Shown here one piece after another: positions 8,604 through 18,259 of a stretch of DNA of 64,000 nucleotides (its first letter is position 1; each line of letters starts with the position of its first letter). The position numbers and the translations under genes are program-made. The DNA comes from Streptococcus sp. X13SY08 (GTDB lineage: Bacteria > Bacillota > Bacilli > Lactobacillales > Streptococcaceae). The notes below the pieces were generated by a model. The model was not told the DNA's origin and made no database searches. It saw only the letters and a program-made list of their open reading frames with translations. The stretch is from positions 1-64,000 of the forward strand of contig NZ_LFYO02000002.1 in assembly GCF_001182825.2 (NCBI RefSeq). The letters are read 5' to 3'.

Positions 8604-8987
8604 ATGCCAACTTTGTATATTTTAATTATAGCCATTATGATTCTACTTGGCTGGATGGGCTATAATTATTGGCGCTTGAAGCGTGCAGCAACCTTGCTAG
8701 AAAATGCAGAATTTGCTGCGAAAATCCCACAAGGTCAATTGGTTGATTTGCGGACGCCAGATGAATTTCGCCGTAAACATATCTTGGGAGCACGGAATAT
8801 TCCCTATGAGCAGCTCAAACAAAGTTTGGGTGCCCTTCGTAAGGATAAACCCATCTTAATCTATGAGAATGACCGTGGACAACGTGTGACACCCGCTGCT
8901 ATCTATCTCAAAAAACAAGGGTACAAGGATATTTATATTCTTAGTTATGGTCTCAATGACTGGGATGGAAAAGTGAAAGCTGGATAA
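8604..8987 (+). CDS. Membrane-anchored rhodanese-like protein lacking the catalytic cysteine
   Basis: A 127-aa protein. The N-terminal hydrophobic anchor covers residues 3-20. A rhodanese domain covers about 40-125, with the VDLRTPDEFRRKHI segment and the C-terminal LSYGLNDWDG. The active-site loop, normally YCxxGxRS, reads IYENDRGQR at 86-94, and the whole protein contains no cysteine. It therefore cannot perform sulfur transfer by the usual persulfide mechanism and is probably a binding or regulatory rhodanese. AAAGGAGAG precedes the start, which lies directly behind yqgQ. Confidence 0.88.
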   Translation: MPTLYILIIAIMILLGWMGYNYWRLKRAATLLENAEFAAKIPQGQLVDLRTPDEFRRKHILGARNIPYEQLKQSLGALRKDKPILIYENDRGQRVTPAAIYLKKQGYKDIYILSYGLNDWDGKVKAG

Positions 8988-8989
8988 AA

Positions 8990-9019
8990 AAATCAGACTG
9001 CTATAAGTCTGATTTTTTT
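8990..9019. terminator. Bidirectional terminator between the rhodanese and lipoprotein genes
   Basis: A 10-bp stem (aaatcagact with agtctgattt) has T runs on both strands. It serves the convergent rhodanese (plus) and lipoprotein (minus) genes. Confidence 0.85.
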
Positions 9020-9032
9020 GTTTTAATTTGAA

Positions 9033-9615
9033 TTAGTTACGAGTGAGGTTGACGCCAAGATCGGTGGGTTGAACAGAAGGAATTTCTTCAGCCGTTGGGG
9101 CAACAAAGGCAATAGGTGTGAGGGTATCATTTTCAATTTTAAACCCAACATAGGCAACAAATCCAGTTCCCCCAAGACCAGTAATCCCAGGTTGAATGGC
9201 ATCGATTAGTCCATCATAATCATCGATACGATAAATGTTCGGAGCTACTGCAACAATCGTCTTAATTTGCGCTTGAGATTCTTTAATTTCATCCACACCA
9301 TCAAAAATAAAATGCGCAGTAGTTGAGACAGCACCATCTGCAGAAATTGTGATGGAAACATCTTTTGCTTGCAAACTTTCTCCGCTAAAAGTTCCGACAA
9401 GTTCAGCTGGCATGAGTTGATTTATTGCAGTGGAAGCCTCTGTTGAGCTAGATTCTGTGGTAGTTGTTTCACTTTGATTCAGAAGTAGAGGTTGTTTGGC
9501 TAGTAGTTGAGGGACTTCTTTGTTTGTCAGTTTTTCCTTGACAAGCAGAAAGCAGAATGGCGGCAGAAACAAGACTGACAAGAGATAGTCCGATAGTGAG
9601 AGAACGATGTTTCAT
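9033..9615 (-). pseudogene. Secreted lipoprotein, frameshifted near residue 47
   Basis: From the ATG at 9615, preceded by AAGGAG, the protein begins MKHRSLTIGLSLVSLVSAA with lipobox LLSAC. A Ser/Thr-rich linker follows and the frame then ends. Shifting frame at CAAAG (9472-9476 on the plus strand) restores a long frame to 9033: ETTTTESSSTEAS, then a domain beginning PAELVGTFSGESLQAKD with SITISADGAVSTTAHF. One A too many in the AAA run would explain it. The C-terminal domain resembles small streptococcal lipoprotein domains of unknown function. Without the correct frame no secreted domain is made. Confidence 0.75.
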
Positions 9616-9757
9616 GAGGTAAACTCCTTTTTTATTATCTTAAGGATAGTATAAACTTAAACATTACATAAAACAAGTGCTTTGTGTAATAATTGTAATA
9701 TTTTTGTAACACTTGATTGATATAGCTATTTCAGATTCTGTCAAATCCAAGAAACTG

Positions 9758-9766
9758 TGTTATAAT
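9758..9766 (+). promoter_or_regulatory. rsmD promoter (extended -10), leaderless start
   Basis: TGTTATAAT ends 8 nt before the ATG at 9774. No ribosome-binding site fits between them. Confidence 0.7.
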
Positions 9767-9773
9767 GTTTCCT

Positions 9774-10313
9774 ATGAGAATTGTTTCTGGAAACTACGGG
9801 GGACGCCCCCTTAAAACTTTGGATGGTCAGACGACAAGACCCACATCTGATAAGGTGCGTGGTGCCATGTTTAATATGATTGGTCCCTACTTTGAAGGCG
9901 GGCGAGTGCTGGATTTATACGCTGGTAGTGGTGGGCTGTCCATTGAAGCAGTATCGCGTGGGATGGATGCTGCTGTTCTGGTTGAACGTGATCGTAGAGC
10001 GCAAGCCATTGTCCAAGAAAATATCCAGATGACCAAGGAAAGTCAGAAGTTTCAACTCTTGAAAATGGAGGCAGCGCGGGCTTTAGAGCAACTATCGGGA
10101 ACCTTTGATTTGGTCTTTCTTGATCCGCCCTATGCCAAGGAGACCATTGTGGAGACGGTGACACAACTTTGTCAGCGCCAGCTTTTGTCAGAAGCGGTCA
10201 TGGTAGTCTGTGAGACGGATAAAACTGTGGACTTGCCTGAAGAAATCGCTGATTTGGGGATTTGGAAGCAAAAAATTTATGGAATTAGCAAGGTGACAGT
10301 ATATGTCAGATAA
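9774..10313 (+). CDS. rsmD: 16S rRNA (guanine966-N2)-methyltransferase
   Basis: A SAM-dependent methylase of 16S rRNA, 179 aa. Motif [14 protein letters not shown] and the catalytic DPPY in [12 protein letters not shown] are present, and the N-terminal [15 protein letters not shown] is typical of RsmD. An ATG 9 nt further upstream overlaps the -10 hexamer, so the start at 9774 is chosen. It overlaps coaD by 11 nt, the common rsmD-coaD pairing, and is followed by sepM. Confidence 0.94.
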   Translation: MRIVSGNYGGRPLKTLDGQTTRPTSDKVRGAMFNMIGPYFEGGRVLDLYAGSGGLSIEAVSRGMDAAVLVERDRRAQAIVQENIQMTKESQKFQLLKMEAARALEQLSGTFDLVFLDPPYAKETIVETVTQLCQRQLLSEAVMVVCETDKTVDLPEEIADLGIWKQKIYGISKVTVYVR

Positions 10314-10806
10314 AATTGGATTGTTTACGGGGTCATTTGATCCTATCACCAAGGGGCATGTAGACTTAATTGAGCGTGCCAGTCGGCTGTTTGACCAGCT
10401 TTATGTTGGTATTTTTTTCAATAAAGAAAAGCAGGGCTTTTTTTCCATTGACCTTCGCAAGAAGATGGTAGAGTCTGCTTTAGCTCATTTGGAAAATGTG
10501 ACGATGATTAAATCTAGCAATGAATTAGCGGTATCTGTGGCAGAAAAATTAAGCGTGACCCACATGGTGCGTGGGCTTCGCAATGAAACAGATTTGGCCT
10601 ATGAAGTGAACATGGAATTTTTCAACCGTGACTTGTCGCACCAGCTGGAAACCATTTATCTGACAGCTAAACCTGAGCACCGAGAAATTTCGTCTAGTCG
10701 GGTGCGAGAGCTCATTTATTTTAAGGCAGATATTGCTTCCTACGTTCCTAAGTCTGTTTATGAAGAGGTAAAATTACGTGAAAAAAAAATAAAAAAATCA
10801 TTTTAA
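10303..10806 (+). CDS. coaD: Phosphopantetheine adenylyltransferase
   Basis: Transfers AMP to 4'-phosphopantetheine, the penultimate step of coenzyme A synthesis. The nucleotidyltransferase motifs are [14 protein letters not shown] near the N terminus and ISSSRVREL near residue 130. The C-terminal end passes through a run of nine A's (10781-10789). With one A fewer it would end at REKK and the following sepM would be in frame from its expected GTG. The extra tail IKKSF may therefore be a product of the same indel. The catalytic part is unaffected. Confidence 0.94.
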   Translation: MSDKIGLFTGSFDPITKGHVDLIERASRLFDQLYVGIFFNKEKQGFFSIDLRKKMVESALAHLENVTMIKSSNELAVSVAEKLSVTHMVRGLRNETDLAYEVNMEFFNRDLSHQLETIYLTAKPEHREISSSRVRELIYFKADIASYVPKSVYEEVKLREKKIKKSF

Positions 10807-11807
10807 TTGTAGCTGCTGTTTTGGTCAGTCTATTACTATGGGCAGCAGTTCTGATTCCGCTTCCTTACTACGTTGAAAGTCCAGGAGGAGCGTCTGATGT
10901 TCGGAGTGTCTTGCGCGTGGATGGTCAGGAAGATAAGGAAGATGGCTCCTATAATTTTGTCTACGTTCAAGTGAAACAAGCATCATCTCTTCAGCTTTTA
11001 GTTGCTGCACTTGATCCGCATGCAGATGTTCATACAGCTGAAGAGATGACAGGAGGATCATCTAGCGCGGACTATTTCCGAATTAGCCAGTTTTACATGG
11101 AAACATCCCAGAATTTGGCGAAATACGAAGCCTTAACTCTAGCGAATAAAGAAGCCAATATGGATTTCTTTGGGGTCTATGTTCTCAATGTGACGGATGA
11201 TTCAACTTTTAAAAATGTCCTTCACATCGCAGATACAGTAACAGCTGTTAATGGCAAAAAATTTGAAAGTTCTAAAGAATTGATTGACTATGTTAGCAGC
11301 TTGGACTTGGGAAGTGATGTCCAAGTGACTTATATGACCAGTGGTCAGATTATTAAATTAGCTAACGGTAAAAATGGCATTGGGATTTGTCTAGTTGATC
11401 ATACAGAAGTCCACAGTCCTGTAAATATTGAGTTTCAGACGGGGAATATTGGTGGACCAAGTGCGAGTCTCATGTTTACGTTGTCCATTTACACCCAATT
11501 AGCAGACTCTACCCTTCGAGATGGTCGCGTGATTGCAGGGACAGGAACTATCGAAAAAGATGGCTCTGTTGGTGATATTGGTGGAGCGGATAAGAAAGTT
11601 TTATCTGCTGCTAAAGCTGGAGCGTCGATTTTCTTTGCCCCAAATAACCCCGTAAGTAAAGAAGTTCTAAAAGAAAATCCAGATGCCAAAACCAACTACG
11701 AAGAGGCTTTGGAAGTTGCTAAAAAGGAAAAATTGGATATTACAGTTGTACCTGTGACCAATGTGCAAGAAGCTATTGATTACCTCAAGGAAAGTAAGGG
11801 CGAATAA
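10778..11807 (+). CDS. sepM: SepM/YlbL-type PDZ-Lon membrane protease, frameshift at its start
   Basis: An extracytoplasmic serine protease of the PDZ plus Lon-C type. In oral streptococci SepM processes the competence pheromone. A transmembrane anchor is followed by a PDZ domain (about 115-190) and a Lon-like domain with the catalytic Ser in GGPSASLMF and Lys in [11 protein letters not shown]. The open frame begins at TTG 10821, inside the membrane anchor. The expected start is the GTG at 10778: removing one A from the run at 10781-10789 gives [16 protein letters not shown], the normal N terminus. As written, the N-terminal charged residues and ribosome site are lost. It ends in a terminator that overlaps its stop. 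Confidence 0.85.
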
Positions 11808-11819
11808 TCGTCCTTTTTT
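11798..11819 (+). terminator. Terminator of rsmD-coaD-sepM
   Basis: gggcga-ataa-tcgtcc is followed by six T's and overlaps the sepM stop codon. The stem contains one G-U pair. Confidence 0.65.
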
Positions 11820-11893
11820 CATCAAAGTTAAATGAGAAGTGTCAGAAATTTCTTATCTATGGGTCATCTAAGGAAAAATTAAAAAAAATAGGT

Positions 11894-11899
11894 TATAAT
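11894..11899 (+). promoter_or_regulatory. -10 of the yutD-rlmN-vanZ operon
   Basis: Consensus TATAAT lies 33 nt before the yutD ATG, and GGAAG serves as ribosome site. The -35 is not recognisable. Confidence 0.5.
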
Positions 11900-11932
11900 T
11901 AAAAAGTTAGAGTAGTTAGAAAAGGAAGTAGA

Positions 11933-12625
11933 ATGAAGAAAGATATTTCTCCAGAAATGTACAATTACAACAAATTTCCTGGACCAAGTTTTGCCTTGGT
12001 AGGGGACAAGGTTGTATCTGAAAATATTGAATTGAATCTGGTGGATAATTATCGGGAGGCATTTGACCAGACTGCTTTTGGTCAACGTTTTTCTCAGCTC
12101 ATGCTTAAATTCGATTATATCGTGGGTGATTGGGGAAATGAACAATTGCGCCTTAAGGGTTTTTACAAGGATGATAAGGCTGTCAAACAAGATACTAAAA
12201 TTAGCCATTTAGAAGATTATTTGTTGGAATTTTGTAATTTTGGTTGTGCGTACTTTGTCTTAGAAAATCCTAGCCCGCTTGAATTGCCAGAGGAAATTGA
12301 AGATCGTCCAGCACGGAAACGAAATCGTAACCGTAACCGCAACAATCGCAAACGCAAGCATAGTGGGACAGAGGCAGAGATACTACCTGTTAAGCCAATG
12401 AAAAAAGCTGACTCGACAAGGCCTGACAAGGGGCAAAAACGGGATAAGCGTGGCAAACAGGCAGCCAAAGAAGAACGTCATTTCAAGGTGACAGAGAAGG
12501 TAGAAGTGGGCTCTAAACGTCAGAAAAATGAGTCAAACCGTAAATCTAACCGCAGCCGCAACAAGAAGGTCAAAACGCCAGAAGTAAGGGAAATGAAACG
12601 CGGATTTGTCATCCGTCAGAAATAG
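11933..12625 (+). CDS. yutD: YutD family protein with a long basic tail
   Basis: A 230-aa protein of the YutD (DUF1027) family, function unknown. Residues 1-115 form the conserved domain, including [11 protein letters not shown], the [18 protein letters not shown] segment and a conserved cysteine stretch [10 protein letters not shown]. From residue 125 onward the protein is almost entirely Arg, Lys, Asn and Gln ([15 protein letters not shown]), a low-complexity basic tail likely to be disordered and nucleic-acid binding. The gene heads the yutD-rlmN-vanZ operon found in streptococci, which hints at a link to ribosome or rRNA modification. Confidence 0.88.
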   Translation: MKKDISPEMYNYNKFPGPSFALVGDKVVSENIELNLVDNYREAFDQTAFGQRFSQLMLKFDYIVGDWGNEQLRLKGFYKDDKAVKQDTKISHLEDYLLEFCNFGCAYFVLENPSPLELPEEIEDRPARKRNRNRNRNNRKRKHSGTEAEILPVKPMKKADSTRPDKGQKRDKRGKQAAKEERHFKVTEKVEVGSKRQKNESNRKSNRSRNKKVKTPEVREMKRGFVIRQK

Positions 12626-12633
12626 AGGTAAAC

Positions 12634-13748
12634 ATGAAACCGTCCATTTATGGACTAACGCGTAAAGCATTATTAGAATGGACTCTTGAGCAAGGAGAGA
12701 AAAAGTTCCGAGCAACTCAATTTGGGAGTGGCTCTATCAACAGCGTGTTGGAACATTTGAAGAAATGACCAACTTGCCCAAATCATTGATCGAAAAATTG
12801 GATAGGGAATTTGTGGTGAATCCCCTTAAACAGCGTATCGTTCAAGAATCGCAAGATGGAACGGTTAAATATCTTTTTGAATTGTCAGATGGCATGCTGA
12901 TTGAGACGGTTCTCATGCGTCAGCATTACGGTTTATCCGTCTGTGTGACGACGCAGGTTGGCTGTAATATCGGCTGTAGCTTCTGTGCATCCGGTCTCAT
13001 TCCCAAACAACGTGACTTGACCAGCGGTGAAATTGTTGCTCAAATCATGCTGGTACAAAAATATTTTGATGAGCGTGGGGATGGAGAGCGTGTCAGCCAT
13101 ATCGTCGTGATGGGAATTGGTGAGCCACTGGATAACTATGACAATGTCATGAATTTCTTGCGTGTCGTCAATGACGATAAGGGTCTGGCAATTGGAGCTC
13201 GTCATATTACGGTTTCAACATCAGGTCTAGCACCCAAAATCCGTGAATTTGCCCGCGAAGGTGTTCAAGTCAACTTGGCTGTTTCCCTTCACGCGCCAAA
13301 TAATGAAATTCGCTCTCGCATGATGCGAATCAATCGCCAAATTTCAATTGAGCAACTCTTTGCCGCCATTGAAGGTTACATTGCTGTGACCAATCGTCGT
13401 GTTACCTTTGAGTACATTATGTTAAATGGTGTCAATGATGGCGTTGAGCAAGCACAGGAATTAGCAGATTTAACTAAGAAAATCCGTAAGTTGTCCTATG
13501 TTAACTTAATCCCTTACAATCCTGTTTCAGAACATGACTAATACAGTCGTTCAACGCCAGAGCGCGTGGCCGCCTTTTATGACCGTCTCAAGAAAAATGG
13601 CGTCAACTATGTCGTGCGTCAAGAACATGGAACCGATATTGATGCGGCTTGTGGGCAATTACGCTCTAATACACTTAAAAAAGACCGTGAAGCGGCGCGT
13701 GCACGGATTGCAGCAGCCAAAGCTAAGGCAGGAATTAAAGCAAGATGA
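12634..13748 (+). pseudogene. rlmN: Dual-specificity rRNA/tRNA adenine-C2 methyltransferase RlmN, two lesions
   Basis: A radical-SAM enzyme that methylates A2503 of 23S rRNA and A37 of some tRNAs. The ATG at 12634 follows AGAGG and begins [20 protein letters not shown]. After FRATQ the frame is lost; adding one A at about 12720 restores [18 protein letters not shown] and the long central frame. The radical-SAM CxxxCxxC is intact in [17 protein letters not shown] at 13539-13541 then interrupts [13 protein letters not shown]; the same frame resumes to 13748 and carries the catalytic cysteine in [10 protein letters not shown]. Without correction the product lacks both its N terminus and its catalytic cysteine. 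The 3' end overlaps vanZ. Confidence 0.9.
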
Positions 13749-14260
13749 GACACTTTTTTCAAGCAGATGGAGAATTAACCATTTTTGGAAGAAAAGTCAT
13801 CAAAAGTTTAGCCGGGATTCATCTCCTGGCTATTTCTTTCTTATGCTTTCTTCCACAATGGATCTATCCCAATCCAAAAGGATTTTTGACACCAGGTATT
13901 TTTCAAGTAGGGCGCCTTTATTTTCTACTCACGCCCTTTAATTCTCTGGTAAATGGCGACGAGATTGAGTCACTCAGAGGTTATTTCTGGATTCTCTTGC
14001 AAAATCTCTCTAATGTTTTTCTTCTTTTTCCCTTTGTACTATCTATGCTGTTTCTTAAGGAAGGATGGCGGAGCTTACAGAAGGTCTTGCTTTACACATT
14101 TTTCATGAGTCTGACTATCGAGTGTACGCAGCTGCTTCTGGATCTCCTAATAGATGCAGGTCGTGTCTTTGAAATCGATGACCTCTGGACCAATACACTA
14201 GGAGGATTGTTAGCTTATCATGGATTTGTATCAATGAATCGACTGTATCGAAAAAAATAA
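13745..14260 (+). CDS. VanZ-like membrane protein
   Basis: A 171-aa protein with a hydrophobic segment near residue 25 and two or three further membrane helices at roughly 75-120 and 120-145. The [30 protein letters not shown] segment is the hallmark of VanZ-like proteins. Members are linked to teicoplanin or lipoglycopeptide resistance, but the function in streptococci is not established. It overlaps rlmN by 4 nt (ATGA) and ends at a strong terminator shared with nadE. Confidence 0.88.
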   Translation: MRHFFQADGELTIFGRKVIKSLAGIHLLAISFLCFLPQWIYPNPKGFLTPGIFQVGRLYFLLTPFNSLVNGDEIESLRGYFWILLQNLSNVFLLFPFVLSMLFLKEGWRSLQKVLLYTFFMSLTIECTQLLLDLLIDAGRVFEIDDLWTNTLGGLLAYHGFVSMNRLYRKK

Positions 14261-14287
14261 ACGACTGATTTACAAATCAGTCGTTTT
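14260..14287. terminator. Bidirectional terminator between vanZ and nadE
   Basis: aacgactgattt and aaatcagtcgtt form a 12-bp perfect stem with a short loop. It is flanked by A's and T's and serves the two convergent operons. Confidence 0.88.
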
Positions 14288-14290
14288 CGT

Positions 14291-15115
14291 TTACTTCCAG
14301 AAATCATCAAAGATAGTGATTGGAAGGTGGCGTTTATGCTGCCCCTTTTGCCACCAACTTTCAATTGTTTCCTGAGCTTTTTTAGGAACTGTTTTTCCTT
14401 CTAAATAGTCATCGATTTCTTCGTAGGTAACCCCTAAAGCCACCTCGTCGGCGAGACCAGGACGATTTTCTTCTAGGTCAGCGATAGGTGTCTTTTCATA
14501 AATGCGTGGCTCTGCCCCAAGTTCTGCAAGGAGTGCTTTTCCTTGACGTTTATTGAGGCGAAATAGTGGCAAGATATCTGCTCCGCCATCTCCAAATTTG
14601 GTAAAAAATCCTGTTACATTTTCTGCAGCATGATCCGTACCAATGACAGCGCCTGCCATTTGACCTGCGATAGCGTATTGGGTAACCATACGCTGACGCG
14701 CCTTGATATTGCCCTTGTTAAAGTCAGAAATGCTCAGACCTGCATCTTCTAGCTCGGCCACTTGTCCATCAACAGCCTGCTTGATATTAACAGTGAGATG
14801 TTTGTCAGGTTGGATAAAAGAGAGAGCTCGCTGGGCATCTTTTTCATCTGCTTGAATGCCATACGGCAAGCGAACAGCAATAAATTGATAATCTGAATTC
14901 CCTGTTTCATCACGTAACTCTTCCATAGCCAATTGAGCTAGACGACCTGCTAAAGAGGAATCTTGCCCACCTGAAATACCTAGAACATAGGTTTTCAGAA
15001 ATGGATGTTTAAGTATGTAGGCTTTTAGAAAGTCAATGGCCTTACGGATTTCTTCCTGCGGATCAATGCTAGCTTTTACGCCTAATTCTTTGATAATCTC
15101 TTCTTGTAATGTCAT
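14291..15115 (-). CDS. nadE: NH3-dependent NAD+ synthetase
   Basis: Amidates nicotinic acid adenine dinucleotide to NAD+. The 274-aa length is that of the ammonia-using form, with no glutaminase domain. The P-loop-like pyrophosphatase motif SGGQDSS lies near residue 48, and [23 protein letters not shown] is the conserved core. A GAAGGGG ribosome site precedes the ATG. It lies 14 bp after pncB and works in the same salvage route. Confidence 0.96.
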   Translation of the reverse strand: MTLQEEIIKELGVKASIDPQEEIRKAIDFLKAYILKHPFLKTYVLGISGGQDSSLAGRLAQLAMEELRDETGNSDYQFIAVRLPYGIQADEKDAQRALSFIQPDKHLTVNIKQAVDGQVAELEDAGLSISDFNKGNIKARQRMVTQYAIAGQMAGAVIGTDHAAENVTGFFTKFGDGGADILPLFRLNKRQGKALLAELGAEPRIYEKTPIADLEENRPGLADEVALGVTYEEIDDYLEGKTVPKKAQETIESWWQKGQHKRHLPITIFDDFWK

Positions 15116-15129
15116 CTAAAGCCCCTTCT

Positions 15130-16578
15130 CTACTCTTTTGTCGTTTCTTTACGAACACGGTCAATCAATTCCATCTTATTATCCCAGACGTCTTTAGCTA
15201 GGTCAACAGGATAATCTTGCGGATTGAGAACTCGCTTGTATTCATCCCACAGCTTGTCAAATTGCTGATTAGCATAGGCTTGAATCTCTTTTAAACTTGG
15301 CGATTCATAGACTAATCGTCCAGCTTTAAAAATCGGAACGAGCAGTGGAACCGCATCAAAATTTCGAACCGTTTTATTGATATAGGTATAGGTTGGATGG
15401 AACATATGAAGCTCATCTAATGTTGTCACATCAGTCCCTGCAAAAGTGATATAATCTCCCTCTGTCTTGCCTTTTTCGCGACTAGTAATGCGCCAAACTT
15501 GTTTTTTTCCAGGAGTAGATACTTTTTCAGCGTTGGAAGACAACTTGATGGTATCGACCATTTGTCCTTCCTCATTTTCCATGGAAACAATTTTGTAAAC
15601 GGCGCCAAGAGCAGGTTGATCGTAGGCGGTAATGAGTTTGGTACCAACTCCCCAGACGTCAATTTTTGCTTTTTGCATCTTGAGGTTGAGGATAGTATTT
15701 TCATCTAAATCATTGGAAGCATAAATTTTTGCATTTGTAAAACCAGCTTCATCCAGCTGATGGCGGACTTTTTTAGAAATATAAGCCATATCCCCAGAGT
15801 CAATACGAACACCAAGGAAATTGATGCTATCGCCTAATTCTTTGGCAACTCGAATAGCAGCAGGTACACCCAGGCGAAGAGTATCGTAAGTATCTACTAG
15901 GAAGACACAATTTTTGTGAGTTGCCGTATAGGCTTTAAATGCCTCGTAGTCATTTCCAAATGCTTGGACCAAAGAGTGCGCGTGCGTACCAGAAACAGGA
16001 ATACCAAAGAGTTTTCCTGCGCGCACATTAGATGTAGCATTTGCCCCGCCGATGAAAGCTGCGCGGGTACCCCAGATCGCTGCATCCATTTCCTGAGCAC
16101 GACGGGTACCAAATTCCAACAAGGGGTCCTCTTCAATGACTGCTTTGATACGGCGTGCTTTTGTAGCAATCAAGGTTTGGTAGTTGATGATATTTAATAG
16201 AGCTGTTTCGACCAATTGACACTGGGCCAGCGGACCTTCAACTTGTAAGATAGGCTCGTTTGCAAAGACTAGATCGCCTTCTTTAGCCGAAGAAATGGTT
16301 AAGTTTACTTTGAATTCCTTCAAGTAAGCCAAAAAATCAGCGGGATAGCCCAGGTCTTTCAGATAGGCGATGTCGTTTTCAGTAAATCGTAAGTTTGACA
16401 GGTAATCAATGACTCTTTCCAAGCCAGCAAAAACAGCGTAGCCATTTTCAAAAGGCAATTTTCGAAAAAATACTTCGAAAACAGCTTTTTTATTATGAAT
16501 ATTTTGATCGAAATAAACCTGCATCATGTTGATTTGATAGAGGTCGGTGTGTAGAGTTAAGCTATCGTCAGTGTACAT
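15130..16578 (-). CDS. pncB: Nicotinate phosphoribosyltransferase
   Basis: Converts nicotinate and PRPP to nicotinate mononucleotide, the first step of NAD salvage completed by nadE. The protein has 482 aa. Conserved segments include LYQINMMQVYF at the N terminus, FGTRRAQEMDAA near residue 157, GTHAHS near 198 and GVRIDSGDMAY near 256. It is preceded by AAAGGAGAG and a TGC-TATAAT promoter. Together the two genes indicate dependence on exogenous nicotinate, which is usual for streptococci. Confidence 0.95.
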   Translation of the reverse strand: MYTDDSLTLHTDLYQINMMQVYFDQNIHNKKAVFEVFFRKLPFENGYAVFAGLERVIDYLSNLRFTENDIAYLKDLGYPADFLAYLKEFKVNLTISSAKEGDLVFANEPILQVEGPLAQCQLVETALLNIINYQTLIATKARRIKAVIEEDPLLEFGTRRAQEMDAAIWGTRAAFIGGANATSNVRAGKLFGIPVSGTHAHSLVQAFGNDYEAFKAYTATHKNCVFLVDTYDTLRLGVPAAIRVAKELGDSINFLGVRIDSGDMAYISKKVRHQLDEAGFTNAKIYASNDLDENTILNLKMQKAKIDVWGVGTKLITAYDQPALGAVYKIVSMENEEGQMVDTIKLSSNAEKVSTPGKKQVWRITSREKGKTEGDYITFAGTDVTTLDELHMFHPTYTYINKTVRNFDAVPLLVPIFKAGRLVYESPSLKEIQAYANQQFDKLWDEYKRVLNPQDYPVDLAKDVWDNKMELIDRVRKETTKE

Positions 16579-16598
16579 GATTTCTCTCCTTTTACAGT

Positions 16599-16607
16599 AT
16601 TATAGCA
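16599..16607 (-). promoter_or_regulatory. pncB-nadE promoter (extended -10)
   Basis: On the minus strand TGCTATAAT lies 20 nt upstream of the pncB ATG, which has a normal AAAGGAG ribosome site. Confidence 0.7.
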
Positions 16608-16686
16608 TAGATAGGAAAAAAGAAGACATGCTATTTTCTGCTGCCTCATGTTTTCAATATGAAAATAAGTTATGACACTGCCTCTA

Positions 16687-16695
16687 TGGTATACT
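16687..16695 (+). promoter_or_regulatory. Extended -10 of the MTHFR-like gene, leaderless start
   Basis: TGGTATACT ends 7 nt before the ATG at 16702. The A-rich aggaaa directly against the ATG is too close to act as a Shine-Dalgarno site. Confidence 0.65.
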
Positions 16696-16701
16696 AGGAA
16701 A

Positions 16702-17601
16702 ATGGAAACTATATTGAAATCAACTCGTAAACTCAAGATTATTGTTGAAATAGCACCTCCCAAAACCTTGGATGATAGTGTGTTTAGAGAAGCTATTAAG
16801 ATGATTGACAGAAAAAATGTTTCGGCCATATCGATACCGGATAATCCCATGGCAAATCCTTGTATTTCTAATCTTAGCTTAGCCGCATCTGTGAAAGGGG
16901 AGACAAAAACACCCTTTTTGCTCCATTTAACTTGTCGTGATCGAAATCTAATTGGTCTCCAGTCCCAGCTCATGGGCATGCACCTTTTAGGATTTCATGA
17001 TGTTTTGGCTGTGACGGGAGATCCCTCTCAGATGGGGCAATTAATCGGTGCCAGTAGCGTTTATGATGTTACCTCTCACCAGTTAATTCCCTTGCTCAAG
17101 CAATTAAATCAGGGACGAGCATTTAATGGATCGTCTTTAGGAAAATCAACGAATTTTCGAGTGGCGACAACCATTAACCCGAATTTAGAACAAGATGAGC
17201 TAAAAAATTCTCTCCGTAATAAAATGGAATCTGGCGCGAATTATGCGATTACCCAGCCCGTCTTTGAGATGGAAACAGTGGAAAAATTATTAGCCACTTC
17301 GCCAGATAATCTCGATAAAATGATTCTGGGATTGATGCCTTTTTCGACCTATGAAAGTGCCTTATCAGCTCATCAAAATGTGCCAGGTATTCACCTGCCA
17401 CCTAGCTATTTGGAAGATTTAGAACAAGTAAAGGATGACCTTGCAAAATGTCAGGAAGTTGCTTTGACGCATATGAAAAAATTAGTGGATGTGATTTTGC
17501 AGCATTTTAATAGTATCTATCTTGTTCATTTGCCACAACAAATGGAGGTGACTTGTCAATTAATTGACTATATAAAAGCAAAAGAAACAGTGTGCCCATA
17601 G
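16702..17601 (+). CDS. Methylenetetrahydrofolate reductase-like protein
   Basis: A 299-aa TIM-barrel protein of the MetF/MTHFR family, closest in appearance to the reductase half of YitJ-type bifunctional enzymes. VEIAPPK near residue 15 and VLAVTGDPSQMG near 105 are the family's flavin and folate signatures, and ITQPVFE near 195 follows. It would reduce 5,10-methylene-THF to 5-methyl-THF for methionine synthesis. No homocysteine methyltransferase domain or neighbour is present. The frame is open 10 codons further up, but that stretch overlaps the promoter. It converges on comC with a 3-bp gap. Confidence 0.8.
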   Translation: METILKSTRKLKIIVEIAPPKTLDDSVFREAIKMIDRKNVSAISIPDNPMANPCISNLSLAASVKGETKTPFLLHLTCRDRNLIGLQSQLMGMHLLGFHDVLAVTGDPSQMGQLIGASSVYDVTSHQLIPLLKQLNQGRAFNGSSLGKSTNFRVATTINPNLEQDELKNSLRNKMESGANYAITQPVFEMETVEKLLATSPDNLDKMILGLMPFSTYESALSAHQNVPGIHLPPSYLEDLEQVKDDLAKCQEVALTHMKKLVDVILQHFNSIYLVHLPQQMEVTCQLIDYIKAKETVCP

Positions 17602-17604
17602 ATC

Positions 17605-18252
17605 TTACAGTAGTAAGAGGAGGAGACTGGCAAAAACAAGAAATGGGATAAAAGGCAGGGGAGATTTTCGGAGATTTAAGGAAATAATTGCAAAAATACC
17701 TGCCACAGAACTAATCTGGATAATCCAAAGAAGATCTATTATTGGAAAAATCAAGGATAGGCTGGCTAGATAGAGCAGATCACCTGAACCAATTCTCAAA
17801 GGATATTTTTCCGCTAGATAAGCTAGAAATAAAAATAGGAGAAAGTGAAGATTCAGAGCGGAAAGAAGTACAGCTAGCGCAGTAAAAATAGCCCAGACAA
17901 GGAAAGGATATTCTCGGTGCTTGATATCATAAATGGATATGACTGTACCCGCTAACACAACGCAAGCCGTCACCAATGATAGAGAACCCATGCTGACAAT
18001 TACAACGAGTAGACCCGCTGTAGCTTCCAAGAGTAAATACCAATAAGAAAACTTAAGCCCACAGTAGCGACATTTTGAACGTGTTGAAAGTTGCGAAATG
18101 ATGGGAATCAAATCCCACGCTTTGAGAGGACGCTTGCAATGGTTGCAGTGGCTAGCAGGAAATAGGATAGATCTTTCGGGAAATCGATCAATGACGACAC
18201 CTAGGAATGATCCCAAGGATGCTCCTAAGAAAAATAATAAAATAATCTTCAT
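17605..18252 (-). CDS. comC: Type 4 prepilin-like peptidase / competence leader peptidase
   Basis: A membrane aspartic protease (A24 family) that cleaves and N-methylates the ComGC-type pseudopilins of the DNA-uptake pilus. It has 215 aa. The N-terminal domain carries two CxxC pairs (CNHC and CRYC, about 36-65) that bind zinc. The catalytic aspartates are in ISIYDIKHREYP near residue 110 and in GSGDLLYL (GxGD) near 157. Several membrane helices fill the rest. The sigma-X box just upstream shows that it belongs to the late competence regulon. Confidence 0.92.
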   Translation of the reverse strand: MKIILLFFLGASLGSFLGVVIDRFPERSILFPASHCNHCKRPLKAWDLIPIISQLSTRSKCRYCGLKFSYWYLLLEATAGLLVVIVSMGSLSLVTACVVLAGTVISIYDIKHREYPFLVWAIFTALAVLLSALNLHFLLFLFLAYLAEKYPLRIGSGDLLYLASLSLIFPIIDLLWIIQISSVAGIFAIISLNLRKSPLPFIPFLVFASLLLLLL

Positions 18253-18259
18253 ACTTATC

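Noticed and set aside
10781..10789. Programmed ribosomal slippage at the A run between coaD and sepM
   Set aside because: There is no stimulatory structure or known precedent for this gene pair. A one-base indel explains both frames more simply.
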